Part shown: piece after piece, positions 26,059-37,276 of the stretch
Numbering within the stretch: the stretch's first letter is position 1
Layout: each line of letters opens with the position of its first letter
DNA from: Anaerobacillus alkalilacustris
GTDB lineage: Bacteria > Bacillota > Bacilli > Bacillales > Anaerobacillaceae
DNA: 64,000 nucleotides
Direction: 5' to 3'
Assembly (NCBI RefSeq): GCF_001866005.1
Contig: NZ_MLQR01000027.1
Location: 145,193 to 209,192, forward strand
The notes under the pieces: generated by a model
What the model saw: the letters and a program-made list of their open reading frames with translations, nothing else
The model's database searches: none
What the model was told of the DNA's origin: nothing
Program-made: the position numbers and the translations under genes

Positions 26059-28299
26059 TTATACTTTATTAATTGGGGCAAATTTGGCTACTAAGCGTTT
26101 AATTCCAATCGGTTGTGGGAAGGCAATATCTAGCTCAACATTTTCCCCTGATCCTTTCATACTGACAACCGTTCCAATTCCCCATTTTTTATGTTCAGCT
26201 TTATCTCCGACTGACCAAGTAAATTGATCTCCACCTGTTGTTGTCATCTGCGGTTTTGAAACAGTAGACATCCTCTGCCTTTGCGGTGCTGTAAAACTAC
26301 CGCCAATAGCAGAGCGAGAAGTGTTCATCCTCGTTGGCTCTTCTTTTTTCTCGTTTAGAGATTCTAATACTTCACTAGGAATCTCAGTAATAAATCGAGA
26401 TTGTGGATTGGTATTTGTACGGCCAAATAAAGTTCGCATTTTTGCACAAGAAAGATATAAACGCTGTTCAGCACGGGTAATTCCAACATATGCAAGTCTT
26501 CGTTCCTCTTCCATTTCTTCTTCTTCAAACAAGGAACGACTATGTGGGAAGACTCCTTCTTCCATACCAATTAAAAATACGACAGGAAACTCTAATCCTT
26601 TTGCCGAATGAAGTGTCATTAGTAATACTCGATCTGAATCTTTTTGATCTTCCTCCTCTTCATCTACCTTATCGATATCAGCAATAAGAGCTAAATCTGT
26701 CAAAAAGGCTACTAACGACTTATCATCATTTCTTTTTTCAAATTCTGTTGTAACAGATAGAAATTCATCGATATTCTCGAGTCTGCTTTGGGCTTCAATT
26801 GTTTTTTCATTTTTGAGCATTTCACGATAGCCTGTTTTTTCTAACAATTCTTCTACAAGTTCAGTAACAGATAAATATTCTTCTAATTCAACCCATCCTC
26901 GCATTTGGTCGATAAACAACGCGAGTTTATTTGTAGCGCCTTTGCTTAATCCTAGTTGTTCAACTTCATGTAACGCTTGAAAAATAGAGATTCCTTGAGA
27001 AGCTGCAAAATCAGCAATTTTATCAATTGTAGCAGCACCAATTCCTCGTTTTGGTACATTAATGATTCTTCGTAACGAAATATCGTCATCAGGATTTGCT
27101 ACTACGCGTAAATACGCTAAAACATCTTTGATTTCTTTACGGTCATAGAACTTTGTCCCACCAACAATGTTATAGTTAATATTTGATTTTACTAAGAGTT
27201 CCTCAATGACACGAGATTGGGCATTTGTACGATATAAAATAGCCATATCTGAAAGTTTATAACCGTGTTCGTTCATTAACTCTCTAATTTTCCCTACAAT
27301 GAAATATGCTTCATCATGTTCAGTATTGCCAACAAAACAAGCGATATTTTCGCCTTGTTGATTCTCTGTCCATAACTTTTTCGGTTTGCGACTAGAGTTG
27401 TTGTTTATCACTTCGTTAGCTGCTCTAAGAATCGTTTTCGAGGAGCGATAATTTTGCTCAAGCATAATTGTTGTCGAGTTAGGATAGTCATTTTCAAATG
27501 ATAAAATGTTGGTAATATCAGCACCACGCCAACGGTAAATGGATTGGTCAGAATCCCCTACAACACAAATATTTTTAAAACGTTCAGCAATCATTCTCAC
27601 TAACATATACTGAGCCCTGTTAGTGTCCTGGTACTCATCAACGTGAATGTATTGAAACTTTCTTTGGTAAAACTCTAATACTTCAGGAACCTGTTTAAAT
27701 AACTGAATGGTTGACATGATTAAGTCATCAAAGTCTAACGCATGGTTTTTACGTAATTCTTTTTGATATTCTTCGTATACATCTGCCACCGTTGATTCGT
27801 AGGGTCCATTGGCAACCTTGACATAGTCTTTCACTGTTTTCAATTCGTTCTTTGCACTACTGATACTACCTAATAAACTTTTTGGCTCAAATTTCTTTGG
27901 ATCAATATTTTTTTTCTTTAATATTTGTTTAATAACTGATAACTGATCACCTGGATCTAAAATAGTAAAATTTCGTTTTATCCCGATGCGATCTATATCC
28001 CTTCTTAAAATACGGACACACATCGAGTGAAACGTCGATATCCAGATATCTTCCGCCATTGGTCCAATGATTTTTTTTACACGTTCTTTCATTTCTTTTG
28101 CGGCTTTGTTTGTAAATGTAATTGCTAATATTGACCAGGGCGCCACTTCCTTTTCGCCAATTAAATATGCAATTCGATTTGTTAATACTCTCGTTTTTCC
28201 TGATCCGGCACCTGCCATAATCAACAAAGCACCATCCGTATGCTTCACTGCTTGTCTTTGTTCATTATTCAATCCATCTAACATTGATTGTGCATTCAT
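26059..28299 (-). CDS. pcrA: ATP-dependent DNA helicase PcrA
   Basis: Superfamily 1A 3'-5' helicase (746 aa) that removes RecA and stalled RNA polymerase and unwinds DNA in repair and rolling-circle replication. Seen: Walker [10 protein letters not shown] (28-36), DEYQDTN motif II, QNYRS motif [13 protein letters not shown] motif V, VGITRA motif VI, and a C-terminal Tudor-like RNA polymerase interaction domain ([17 protein letters not shown]). The ATG at 28297-28299 follows GGTGGGTG. A TTG 18 bases earlier lies before that site and is rejected. Confidence 0.98.
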   Translation of the reverse strand: MNAQSMLDGLNNEQRQAVKHTDGALLIMAGAGSGKTRVLTNRIAYLIGEKEVAPWSILAITFTNKAAKEMKERVKKIIGPMAEDIWISTFHSMCVRILRRDIDRIGIKRNFTILDPGDQLSVIKQILKKKNIDPKKFEPKSLLGSISSAKNELKTVKDYVKVANGPYESTVADVYEEYQKELRKNHALDFDDLIMSTIQLFKQVPEVLEFYQRKFQYIHVDEYQDTNRAQYMLVRMIAERFKNICVVGDSDQSIYRWRGADITNILSFENDYPNSTTIMLEQNYRSSKTILRAANEVINNNSSRKPKKLWTENQQGENIACFVGNTEHDEAYFIVGKIRELMNEHGYKLSDMAILYRTNAQSRVIEELLVKSNINYNIVGGTKFYDRKEIKDVLAYLRVVANPDDDISLRRIINVPKRGIGAATIDKIADFAASQGISIFQALHEVEQLGLSKGATNKLALFIDQMRGWVELEEYLSVTELVEELLEKTGYREMLKNEKTIEAQSRLENIDEFLSVTTEFEKRNDDKSLVAFLTDLALIADIDKVDEEEEDQKDSDRVLLMTLHSAKGLEFPVVFLIGMEEGVFPHSRSLFEEEEMEEERRLAYVGITRAEQRLYLSCAKMRTLFGRTNTNPQSRFITEIPSEVLESLNEKKEEPTRMNTSRSAIGGSFTAPQRQRMSTVSKPQMTTTGGDQFTWSVGDKAEHKKWGIGTVVSMKGSGENVELDIAFPQPIGIKRLVAKFAPINKV

Positions 28300-28392
28300 C
28301 TTTTCACCCACCACCAAAACGTATGTTCTCTTTTATTTTAATGCAATTTATAAGTAAGAGCAAACTCAATTCTAAATTAATTCGATAAACAA

Positions 28393-29100
28393 CTACTTGT
28401 ATGCACCTTTTTTCATTCGATCTTTACAACGAACAGTCGAAAGAGCTTGTTTAATATCTTCGTAAATAATATTTCCCACAACAATTGTATTCGCATATTG
28501 CGCCATTTCTTTTGCCTGTTCCAACGTTGCTATTCCGCCTCCATAAAATAACTGTGTTTTCTCAAGTACATCACTTACTTCTTTTACAACCTCGACGTCA
28601 CCATAAATACCGCTATATTCTAGATAAAATATTGGAAATTTATACATCTTTTCAGCCATTTCAGCATACGCTACAACGTCTTCTTCAGTCAATTTTGCTT
28701 TAGCTTCCGTCAATGTAGCAACCTTACTATTTGGATTTAAAACACAATAGCCTTCCATCACAATTTCATTCCAGTTCATAACCGCACTAAATTCTTTTAC
28801 AGCTTTATGATGAAGCCCTATGATCCATTCTGTCGAGCTACTATTTAAAATTGATGGAATAAAGTAATAATCAAAGCCTGGAGTCACAGTCTCAATTGAA
28901 GAAACCTCAAGTGCACACGGTACTGAGTACCTCCTTACTCGCATCAGCAAATCTAAGACGTTATCCTCAGTAACACCATCACTACCACCAATAATGATCG
29001 CATCGGTTCCTGACTCACATATACTTTCAAGATCTTTATCACTAATTTCCTTATTAGGGTCAAGTTTAAATACGTGCTTCCATTCCTGATATTCAAGCAT
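28393..29100 (-). CDS. pcrB: Heptaprenylglyceryl phosphate synthase PcrB
   Basis: TIM-barrel prenyltransferase (235 aa) joining heptaprenyl diphosphate to sn-glycerol-1-phosphate, giving an archaea-like ether lipid precursor in Bacillales. Seen: start [22 protein letters not shown] phosphate region, [33 protein letters not shown] and the C-terminal [12 protein letters not shown] phosphate-binding loop. It precedes pcrA by 93 bases. Confidence 0.95.
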   Translation of the reverse strand: MLEYQEWKHVFKLDPNKEISDKDLESICESGTDAIIIGGSDGVTEDNVLDLLMRVRRYSVPCALEVSSIETVTPGFDYYFIPSILNSSSTEWIIGLHHKAVKEFSAVMNWNEIVMEGYCVLNPNSKVATLTEAKAKLTEEDVVAYAEMAEKMYKFPIFYLEYSGIYGDVEVVKEVSDVLEKTQLFYGGGIATLEQAKEMAQYANTIVVGNIIYEDIKQALSTVRCKDRMKKGAYK

Positions 29101-29164
29101 TTTTCGGGCTCCTTTTTTATACCTTCAGAGTTATCTTCAGTCAATCACATTTCCTCATTCGATT

Positions 29165-29173
29165 ATTATAACA
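29165..29173 (-). promoter_or_regulatory. Extended -10 promoter element upstream of pcrB
   Basis: The minus strand reads TGTTATAAT, a consensus -10 with the TGn extension, about 65 bases upstream of the pcrB ATG. No good -35 box lies 17 bases further up, which is tolerated with an extended -10. Confidence 0.5.
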
Positions 29174-29314
29174 AAAAATACTTACACACTCATCATTCAA
29201 GAAATATTTTCAATTTAGGAATTTTCAAATAAAGAAATCACTTCATTTAAATATAGTAAAATTAATTTATCTTGTGAACTGTTCGTCACCTTAGTATGTA
29301 TTTTTAGTGAACTT

Positions 29315-29368
29315 GTTTCAGCAAGCTGAAACATCGGAAAATCCCACCTACGCTACACATAGAGGTGG
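29315..29368. other. Pair of inverted repeats in the pcrB upstream gap, unknown element
   Basis: Two hairpins lie back to back: GTTTCAGC-AA-GCTGAAAC (29315-29332), and CCACCT ... AGGTGG (29344-29368) followed by GTCTTTTA on the plus strand. No rightward gene precedes them, so they do not terminate anything visible. The arrangement resembles terminal hairpins of IS200/IS605 elements, but no transposase is near, so a relict or a stand-alone RNA end are only guesses. The rest of 29174-29532 shows nothing recognised. Confidence 0.35.
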
Positions 29369-29532
29369 AGGTCTTTTACCCTAAAAAAAATTCAGATAAA
29401 TTATCGTTAAATGAATTTTTTTCATAATATAGATTTCCCACGCTCAAAACTATACCTAGTCTTTAATTGCTTTATATCTTAAGTAAGTATTGTTTGATGG
29501 CAAAAACAAATGCGAAATTCACTCAGTTAAAC

Positions 29533-29580
29533 AAAAGAAAAAAGGTGAGAGTTCAGCTGTTAGACCTAACTCCACCTTTT
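29533..29580 (-). terminator. Terminator of the small Tyr/Pro-rich gene
   Basis: On the minus strand AAAGGTGGAGTTAG pairs, with small bulges, with CTGAACTCTCACCTTT, followed by TTTTCTTTTG. It starts 10 bases after the stop codon of the leftward gene. Confidence 0.75.
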
Positions 29581-29589
29581 GTGGATGAT

Positions 29590-29868
29590 TTAAATCCAAA
29601 ATAAAGCAGCACCTAAGGCAAAACCTCCAATTGCAGCTAGTGCAACAGGCCATACAGGATAATAAGGATAAGGGTAAGGGTATGGATAGTAACCGGGGTA
29701 ACCATAATAACCATAACCAAACCCTCTTACTCCTCTAGTCTCTGGCTGAATATACACGTATTGTTGATCTACATCAACAATTTTACCAACAAGAACCTTA
29801 CCTGTTTTTTCATAAATCGTAACAACTTGACCTTTATTTTGACAGCATAGATCGTAATAACGACTCAT
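29590..29868 (-). CDS. Hypothetical small protein with a Gly/Tyr/Pro-rich middle and C-terminal membrane segment
   Basis: I do not recognise the family. The 92 residues have three parts. An N-terminal beta-rich half (GQVVTIYEKTGKVLVGKIVDV) recalls a small SH3/Sm-like barrel. A run of Gly, Tyr and Pro (residues 45-70) includes YPYPYPYPYYP. The end is a hydrophobic glycine-zipper-like tail, ALAAIGGFALGAALF. A terminator follows it and a ribosome-binding site GGAGAGAG precedes the ATG, so it is a real monocistronic gene. Such composition is seen in spore-coat and surface proteins of Bacillus, but that is only suggestive. Confidence 0.75.
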   Translation of the reverse strand: MSRYYDLCCQNKGQVVTIYEKTGKVLVGKIVDVDQQYVYIQPETRGVRGFGYGYYGYPGYYPYPYPYPYYPVWPVALAAIGGFALGAALFWI

Positions 29869-29985
29869 TTACCCTCTCTCCTTTTTGTCCTACTTTATTA
29901 TCATACTATGTAGTTGAGGATACTTTTGACTATGCTTACACACAAAGTTATTATGCAGATCAAAATAGTTTTTTGTTAAAACATC

Positions 29986-30028
29986 AAAAAGTCCGGCATT
30001 CGTTGTTTACAACAATACCGGACTTTTT
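29986..30028 (-). terminator. Terminator of the yerB-yerC transcript
   Basis: AAAAAGTCCGGTATTGTTG and its near-perfect complement surround a short loop directly after the yerC stop, with a T-run on either strand. It is strong and potentially bidirectional. Confidence 0.92.
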
Positions 30029-30029
30029 C

Positions 30030-30347
30030 TTAATCATTATTCACTTGTTTTTTCATTTCGCTTTTAACTCTCTCTAGTGTCATTTCATAACCATCATTAC
30101 CATAGTTTAGACAACGTTTTACTCTAGATATCGTTGCTGTACTTGCACCAGTTTCAGCTTCAATCTTTTGATATGTAAAGCCCTCACGAAGCATTCTAGC
30201 TACTTCTAAACGTTGAGCAAGTGATTGAATTTCATTAATTGTACAAAGGTCATCAAAAAATTGATAGCATTCCTCTAAGTCCTTAAGGCTTAGGATCGCT
30301 GAGAATAATTGATCTAACTCTTTTCCTCTTAATTTATCAATTTGCAC
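30030..30347 (-). CDS. yerC: YerC/YecD family TrpR-like DNA-binding protein
   Basis: Small helical protein of 105 aa with a TrpR-type helix-turn-helix: LAQRLEVARMLREGFTYQKI followed by ETGASTATISRVKRCLNYG. A DNA-binding role is predicted; the target is unknown. Start is GTG at 30345-30347, 9 bases after GGAGGG. It follows yerB by 19 bases, in the conserved yerA-yerB-yerC order. Confidence 0.92.
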   Translation of the reverse strand: MQIDKLRGKELDQLFSAILSLKDLEECYQFFDDLCTINEIQSLAQRLEVARMLREGFTYQKIEAETGASTATISRVKRCLNYGNDGYEMTLERVKSEMKKQVNND

Positions 30348-30366
30348 TCTTCTTCACCCTCCCTAA

Positions 30367-31407
30367 TTAGTCTGTTATGCTTACATTTTCATCTAAACGA
30401 GGAACAACATTTATCCACGTTTTTCCTTGGACGAAACCTAAACTTTTTTCATTTTGAAACGGTAAAATTTGTCCACCTTCGTTTTTCCATTCAACAACTT
30501 GATATACACCATTTTGAAGTAATAAGCCTTTTCCACCAGAGTAGATATCAATTTCTCTACGACCAACTTTATCAATTACTTTATGAGTCATCTCCACGAT
30601 AAATAGATTATCAATTAAGACCGGATTTTCAGTCTCAAGATCGAGGCTCTGCTCTCCACCAATGATACGAATGTATTTATTATTCTCTTCATCGTATTTA
30701 TATACTACATTATTGGAACTACTACCGTAATTGATTGCAACTTCCGAAGCCTCTTCTCCTTCAACAGCTATACCCTCTTCTAAAAATGGTAATGAAGGTA
30801 CTTCATCTATCAAGGACCTATTTTTACGTTCTGCTGCTTTTATAAGGTCATCATAAGTTGTATACATGTTGTGTGGTGCTTTTCTAGCAGATGAACGATA
30901 AAAATAACTACCATCAAATTCCAACCCACTGATATAGTCTACTTGTCCACGTTCAAACATAGCAAACGCCTGCGGGCTTCCACCCGCAGAAACGTAAATA
31001 CCATTATAACCATTGTTTAAGTTAATATAATAATCTCTCGCACTTCTAACCGGTCCAATAATTTCTGGTTTTTCACTATGATAGAATGCAAGTAAACGAG
31101 TTATTGTAGCTTCAGATAAAACTTCATACACCAAATCAGCTTGGTATAATCCCGATTGCGGTCTTGCAGCACGGGAATTTTCAATCATTACACCAAATAC
31201 TCTATAATCGATATCGTCATCTGTAGCTACCCCAGTTAACGGGAAAGTATTTTGAGGTTCTTCCTTAATAGGCTCTGGTTCTGGTATATCAACAGTTTCT
31301 TCCGGAATAATTTCTGTTTCAACTGTACTTGAGTCTTCATCTTTATTACATCCGATTACAAATGCCATAATAACTAACAAAACCAATCCAAACATGAGCC
31401 TTTTCAT
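30367..31407 (-). CDS. yerB: DUF3048 lipoprotein YerB
   Basis: Exported lipoprotein (346 aa) with signal peptide MKRLMFGLVLLVIMAFVIGC (lipobox VIGC), then an acidic, Pro/Glu-rich linker (EEPQ, PEPEPIKEE), then the two DUF3048 domains (FGVMIENSRAARPQSGLYQADLVYE; IGPVRSARDYY). Function in Bacillus is not established. Confidence 0.92.
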   Translation of the reverse strand: MKRLMFGLVLLVIMAFVIGCNKDEDSSTVETEIIPEETVDIPEPEPIKEEPQNTFPLTGVATDDDIDYRVFGVMIENSRAARPQSGLYQADLVYEVLSEATITRLLAFYHSEKPEIIGPVRSARDYYINLNNGYNGIYVSAGGSPQAFAMFERGQVDYISGLEFDGSYFYRSSARKAPHNMYTTYDDLIKAAERKNRSLIDEVPSLPFLEEGIAVEGEEASEVAINYGSSSNNVVYKYDEENNKYIRIIGGEQSLDLETENPVLIDNLFIVEMTHKVIDKVGRREIDIYSGGKGLLLQNGVYQVVEWKNEGGQILPFQNEKSLGFVQGKTWINVVPRLDENVSITD

Positions 31408-31447
31408 ACAAAAACCTTCCTTTTACTTTTTTCCTTACTTTTATAGT

Positions 31448-33190
31448 TTAACGCATAATCGAAGGAAAGAGTACAGTTTTCTTTTTCACATCGAAAATTC
31501 CCTTTTGTGTTACACGAATATAAGGTAAATGAGTTGAACTAAAAAATAAAAGACTATAAATCGGGTCATCAAAAAGATAACCTCTCTCTTTTAATGCATT
31601 CGTTAATTCTCTCTCTTCCTTTATTACTTCTTCCATTGGTTTAACGGACATTACTCCATATAAACCTAGTTCAACAGTATTAATAACTTCACCATTCTCA
31701 ACTAAAACGATCCCACCTTGCTGCTTTTTCAACTCCTGAAATGCTAGTAGCATATCTTTCTTGTTTTTTCCAATGATAAATATATCTCCAGTATTGGAAA
31801 ATGAGCTGGCAAATCCAGATACATGATTAGCAAAACCTTTTATCACTGTATTGATTAGCCAATTTCCTTTTTTATCAACCATCATAAAATAACATTCATA
31901 GCTATCATCAGGGATTTCCGTCTGGGTTACATCAGTAGCAATTTGATAAGGTTTTAGTATTACTGAATTCACCATTTCGATTCCTAGTGGCATAGAAAAA
32001 TGCAAATTCTCTTCGGTTAATTCCCAATCTATTACTAGCGGATTAATATCATAGTCAGCCCACGAGAATTTTGTAACTGGATAACAATTAACTCCGTCCT
32101 TTTTCACCCATTGTCCTTTAGCCAGGACGGAAATAGGAAGAGGCTTATCCTTACTTTCCAATATATTTATATGTGCAATTCTCCCTGGGGCAATCATTCC
32201 TAAACTATCATCTAAATTATAATGTCTTGCTGCGTTATAAGTAGCCATCGCATAAGCTTCTGTATCTGGAATTCCTTTTTCTAATGCAATCTTTATTAAT
32301 AGATCCATAACTCCTTGTTCATAAAAACTCGGTGTTGATCCATCAGTTGTCATTAAAACACGACTAAAGTCATCTAGACCAAGCTCTATTAATTCTTCAA
32401 GTAACTTTGGTAAGTCTGGACGTATTGATGAGTGACGTAACGAAGTCGTATACCCCATATCTAATCGCATTAATACTTCTTCACCAGTCATTGCTTCATG
32501 ATCACTATTAACTCCTAAAAGAGCCATCTGAGTCAACGTTTTTTCAGAAGCTCCTGGAAAATGTCCTTCTATTGGTTTAGAATGCTTTTTAGTTTCTTGC
32601 ATCCAGTGTAGAATGCCATCATCGCCATGCAATACTTTTGGCCATGAAGTAAGTTCTCCCCCCTGAACAACAAGTGGATGTTCTAGCCATGCTTTCATAT
32701 TTGAGTAGGAAAAAACATTATCTTCCTGCACAAATTCTGTTTGCGCATCATATCTACACCACCACAACATTGTAGTAGGAAGTTCGTCTAGTTTCTCTAT
32801 AAGTGTAAGCGCTTTCTTTTTGTCTGAATTTAAAAGCAGCATCAAGTTATCATTTACTAGTGTTGTCGTTCCTCTTACAGATGCATATTCAGCAAATGAT
32901 TGGGGATTATATAACTGGAAGGGATGAGCATGATGTTCAATATATCCTGGAACAACAAAGCGATCACTACAGTCAATAATCTCAGTCTTATCTAATTTCA
33001 CAGGCATTTCTTTACCCACATAAATAATACGATCTTCATACATCCAAATATTTGCATTTAACCATTTTTTTCTTGCATTATTTAAATACGTGGCATTTTT
33101 CAAAACAATAGTCGGTGCAACCTCACCACGAATGATTTGAAGCTGCTTACGTATTTGTTTTTTGGACCAACGTTCTAGTCTGTAAGCCAT
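31448..33190 (-). CDS. yerA: Adenine deaminase-like amidohydrolase YerA
   Basis: Amidohydrolase-superfamily protein (580 aa) related to adenine deaminase. The metal motif reads YIEHHAHPFQ where classic enzymes have HxH. The middle has GHFPGAS and SDHEAMTGEE, and a C-terminal adenine-deaminase domain is present. The start ATG at 33188-33190 gives MAYRLERW. A TTG five codons upstream overlaps the GGGTGAT site. True adenine deaminase activity is not certain for the YerA branch, though its place next to the purine operon fits a purine role. Confidence 0.88.
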   Translation of the reverse strand: MAYRLERWSKKQIRKQLQIIRGEVAPTIVLKNATYLNNARKKWLNANIWMYEDRIIYVGKEMPVKLDKTEIIDCSDRFVVPGYIEHHAHPFQLYNPQSFAEYASVRGTTTLVNDNLMLLLNSDKKKALTLIEKLDELPTTMLWWCRYDAQTEFVQEDNVFSYSNMKAWLEHPLVVQGGELTSWPKVLHGDDGILHWMQETKKHSKPIEGHFPGASEKTLTQMALLGVNSDHEAMTGEEVLMRLDMGYTTSLRHSSIRPDLPKLLEELIELGLDDFSRVLMTTDGSTPSFYEQGVMDLLIKIALEKGIPDTEAYAMATYNAARHYNLDDSLGMIAPGRIAHINILESKDKPLPISVLAKGQWVKKDGVNCYPVTKFSWADYDINPLVIDWELTEENLHFSMPLGIEMVNSVILKPYQIATDVTQTEIPDDSYECYFMMVDKKGNWLINTVIKGFANHVSGFASSFSNTGDIFIIGKNKKDMLLAFQELKKQQGGIVLVENGEVINTVELGLYGVMSVKPMEEVIKEERELTNALKERGYLFDDPIYSLLFFSSTHLPYIRVTQKGIFDVKKKTVLFPSIMR

Positions 33191-33408
33191 TTTTGTATCA
33201 CCCAATTCGTTATTGTCTTTTATTTGAACTATAGTAAAAACTATGTGAAACTTTTCACGGAAAAAGACTCTCTAGTTTTTCTTATGCTTGTTATTTTAAC
33301 TTTTGATAAATTTTGTTTCTACTATCGTAACATATTTTTTATATTTAGCACATTAAAGTTTTTTTACAAAATAAATAAAATTTAACAAAAGAAGGAAGGT
33401 GACATTTC

Positions 33409-33681
33409 ATGAAAAAAGTTACACCTAACATTGGATTAATTAACGGATTGATACGAATTACTTGCGGATTTACAATGCTAGCTTGGGGAACATCAAAATT
33501 AGTAAAACGTCCTTTTAGTAATACTCCATTATTGGTAATTATGATGGGGGCTTTAAAAGTTGCAGAAGGAATGACCCGTTTTTGTCCATTAACATATTTT
33601 TTTGAAGAAAGAATAGAAGAAATGACAAACGAGCATGAAAAAAACGACAAACAATACGACAACTTGATTAATCCTAGTTAA
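33409..33681 (+). CDS. DUF2892 (YgaP-like) small membrane protein
   Basis: Membrane protein of 90 aa with two hydrophobic segments (about residues 9-30 and 38-55: GLIRITCGFTMLAWG and LLVIMMGALKVAEG) and a charged, Glu/Lys-rich tail. The layout and the RFCP motif match DUF2892. It has GGAAGGTG before the ATG and runs opposite to its neighbours. Function unknown. The 33191-33408 gap holds its promoter region and that of yerA, with no clear consensus boxes. Confidence 0.82.
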   Translation: MKKVTPNIGLINGLIRITCGFTMLAWGTSKLVKRPFSNTPLLVIMMGALKVAEGMTRFCPLTYFFEERIEEMTNEHEKNDKQYDNLINPS

Positions 33682-33697
33682 AAGGAGGTTTTTGTGG

Positions 33698-33732
33698 ACA
33701 GTGTTCTTAAACTCAGATTATCACTGTTTTTT
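33698..33732 (+). terminator. Weak terminator after the DUF2892 gene
   Basis: ACAGTG (33698-33703) pairs with CACTGT (33722-33727), followed by six T. The stem is short and the loop is 18 bases, so efficiency may be low. The strong hairpin at 33775-33813 lies just beyond. Confidence 0.4.
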
Positions 33733-33774
33733 ACAGCTGATAGCGGAACTGTTGCCACTTAAGCATACCAAAAC

Positions 33775-33813
33775 AAAAAATGCTGACTCATAAATCTCGA
33801 GTCAGCATTTTTT
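33775..33813. terminator. Bidirectional terminator between purD and the DUF2892 gene
   Basis: AAAAAATGCTGACTC and its perfect complement GAGTCAGCATTTTTT enclose a 9-base loop. A/T tails on both sides give a T-run on each strand. It ends the purine operon leftward. Confidence 0.95.
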
Positions 33814-33814
33814 G

Positions 33815-35140
<1,326 letters not shown>

Positions 35141-35149
35141 TTAAACATT

Positions 35150-36682
35150 CTAGTGTTTAAAGTGTCTTACTCCTGTAAATACCATAGCTATTCCTAATTC
35201 ATCAGCTTTTTTAATCGAATCTTCATCACGAATCGAACCGCCTGGTTGGATAATCGCAGTTACACCAGCTAAACCTGCAGCTTCAACTGTATCATTCATT
35301 GGGAAGAAGGCATCAGATCCCATAACGGAACCACTTGCATTTTCTGCGGCTTGCTCAATCGCGATTTTTGCAGAACCTACACGGTTCATTTGCCCAGCTC
35401 CAACTCCTACAGTCATATCGTCTTTAACTAAAACAATCGCGTTAGATTTCACATGTTTAACTACTTTCCATGCCATTTTTAATGCTGCCCATTCAGCTTC
35501 TGTTGGTTCACGCTTGGTAGGAACTGTTACATTTGCTTGTTCTAAACCGAATGTATCTTCATCTTGAACGAGAAGACCACCGTGAATTGACGTTAAACGC
35601 TTTTCCACTTTTGCTTCAGTTGTAATAGGTAAAGTTAATAAACGTAAATTTTTCTTTGAAGTTAAAATTTCTAACGCTTCTTCGCTAAATGAAGGTGCAA
35701 TAATAATTTCTAAGAAGATTTCTTTCATTTTTAGTGCTGTATTTGCATCCACTTCTCGGTTAAGAGCAACAATACCACCGAAAATTGAAACAGGATCAGC
35801 AGAATAAGCTTTATCATAAGCTTGTTCAATTGTATCACCTACACCAACACCACATGGATTCATGTGCTTTATTGCTACAACAGCTGGTTCAGTAAATTCT
35901 TTTACTAATGCTAATGCTGCGTCTGCATCATTAATATTATTGTATGAAAGCTCTTTACCATGTAATTGAGTTGCCTTAGCGATTGAACTTTCTGCTCCTA
36001 ATGGCTTTTTGTAAAAAGAAGCTTTTTGGTGTGGATTTTCTCCGTAACGTAAATCTTGTTTTTTCTCAAAAGTTACTGTTAAAGACTCTGGTGATTCTTC
36101 CTTAACTTCATTCGTTAAATATTCAGCAATCACAGCGTCATAAGAAGCGGTATGACGGAATACTTTCGCAGCAAGTCGGGCACGAGTTTCGTTATTTACT
36201 GAACCTTCTTCTTTTACTTGATTAATAACTGTTTCATAATCTGTAGGATCAACAACAACTGTAACGTGCTTATGATTTTTGGCAGCTGCACGAAGCATAC
36301 TTGGACCACCAATATCAATATTTTCAATGGCATCAGCAAATGTTACATCTGGCTTAGCAATCGTCGCTTGGAACGGGTATAGATTGACAACAACTAAATC
36401 AATTGGCTGAATGTTGTGCTTTTCTAATTGACTTAAGTGATCAGCACTTTCTCTCATCGCCAGTAAACCACCGTGAATATTTGGGTGTAACGTTTTAACA
36501 CGACCATCTAAGATTTCTGGAAATCCAGTAACATCAGAAATACCAATAACAGGGATTCCAGCTTCTTGGATTGCCTTCTTTGTTCCACCTGTGGAAATAA
36601 TCTCTACTCCAAGCTCGACTAATTGTTTAGCAAAAGGGACAATCCCTTCTTTATTTGACACACTAATTAGGGCACGTTTCAT
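35150..36682 (-). CDS. purH: Bifunctional AICAR transformylase/IMP cyclohydrolase PurH, copy A
   Basis: Last two steps of IMP synthesis: formylation of AICAR with 10-formyl-THF, then ring closure. 510 aa. The N-terminal MGS-like cyclohydrolase domain shows [16 protein letters not shown] and [13 protein letters not shown]. The C-terminal transformylase domain has the catalytic [11 protein letters not shown] (about residue 265) and ends GVRHFKH. GAGAGG site before the ATG; 6 bases below purN. This is the copy that flows on into an intact purD. Confidence 0.98.
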   Translation of the reverse strand: MKRALISVSNKEGIVPFAKQLVELGVEIISTGGTKKAIQEAGIPVIGISDVTGFPEILDGRVKTLHPNIHGGLLAMRESADHLSQLEKHNIQPIDLVVVNLYPFQATIAKPDVTFADAIENIDIGGPSMLRAAAKNHKHVTVVVDPTDYETVINQVKEEGSVNNETRARLAAKVFRHTASYDAVIAEYLTNEVKEESPESLTVTFEKKQDLRYGENPHQKASFYKKPLGAESSIAKATQLHGKELSYNNINDADAALALVKEFTEPAVVAIKHMNPCGVGVGDTIEQAYDKAYSADPVSIFGGIVALNREVDANTALKMKEIFLEIIIAPSFSEEALEILTSKKNLRLLTLPITTEAKVEKRLTSIHGGLLVQDEDTFGLEQANVTVPTKREPTEAEWAALKMAWKVVKHVKSNAIVLVKDDMTVGVGAGQMNRVGSAKIAIEQAAENASGSVMGSDAFFPMNDTVEAAGLAGVTAIIQPGGSIRDEDSIKKADELGIAMVFTGVRHFKH

Positions 36683-36688
36683 TTGTTG

Positions 36689-37276
36689 TTAAACCTCTCT
36701 TTCGACTTTCTGTTTATTTAATACATTTTCCAATACTTCAGGGTAAAGCTTATGTTCAACTGTTTGAATTTTCGAACGAACTTCTTCAATAGAATCATTT
36801 TCTTCAATGAAAACTGGTGCTTGAGCAATAATTGGACCTGTATCCATTCCTTCATCTACGAAATGAATTGTTACACCCGTTACTTTTACTTTGGCATCAT
36901 AGGCTTGTCCAATCGCATCTTTTCCAGGAAAAGACGGAAGCAACGAAGGGTGGATATTAATAATTCTGCCTTCATAAGCTTTTAGTAACGTTGGACCGAT
37001 TAGTCTCATGTAACCAGCTAGAGCAATCCACTCAACATTTAAAGCTTGCAATTTATTTAAAATTTCATTTTCAAAGGCTTCTTTATTCTCATAGTTTTTC
37101 GGAAGAAATTGAAAAACTTCAATATTATGCTTTTCTGCTCTTTCAATAGCTAACGCATTAGGTTTGTCACAGACGAGTAAAGCAATCTCTGCTTTCAAAT
37201 GTCCACTTAAAGTAGCATCGATAATGGCTTGAAAATTCGTACCACTTCCTGATGCAAAAACAGCTATCTTTCTCAT
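36689..37276 (-). CDS. purN: Phosphoribosylglycinamide formyltransferase PurN, copy A
   Basis: Transfers formyl from 10-formyl-THF to GAR (step 3). 195 aa with [12 protein letters not shown] at the phosphate site, [13 protein letters not shown], and the catalytic stretch [15 protein letters not shown] carrying the Asn-His pair. The ATG overlaps the purM stop by 4 bases (37273-37276), so translation is coupled. Confidence 0.98.
   Translation of the reverse strand: MRKIAVFASGSGTNFQAIIDATLSGHLKAEIALLVCDKPNALAIERAEKHNIEVFQFLPKNYENKEAFENEILNKLQALNVEWIALAGYMRLIGPTLLKAYEGRIINIHPSLLPSFPGKDAIGQAYDAKVKVTGVTIHFVDEGMDTGPIIAQAPVFIEENDSIEEVRSKIQTVEHKLYPEVLENVLNKQKVEREV

Noticed and set aside
33694..33762. 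A 22-codon GTG frame directly after an AAAGGAGG site, downstream of the DUF2892 gene
   Set aside because: It overlaps the probable terminator (33698-33732), and the peptide has no recognisable pattern. The ribosome-binding-site match is probably chance.
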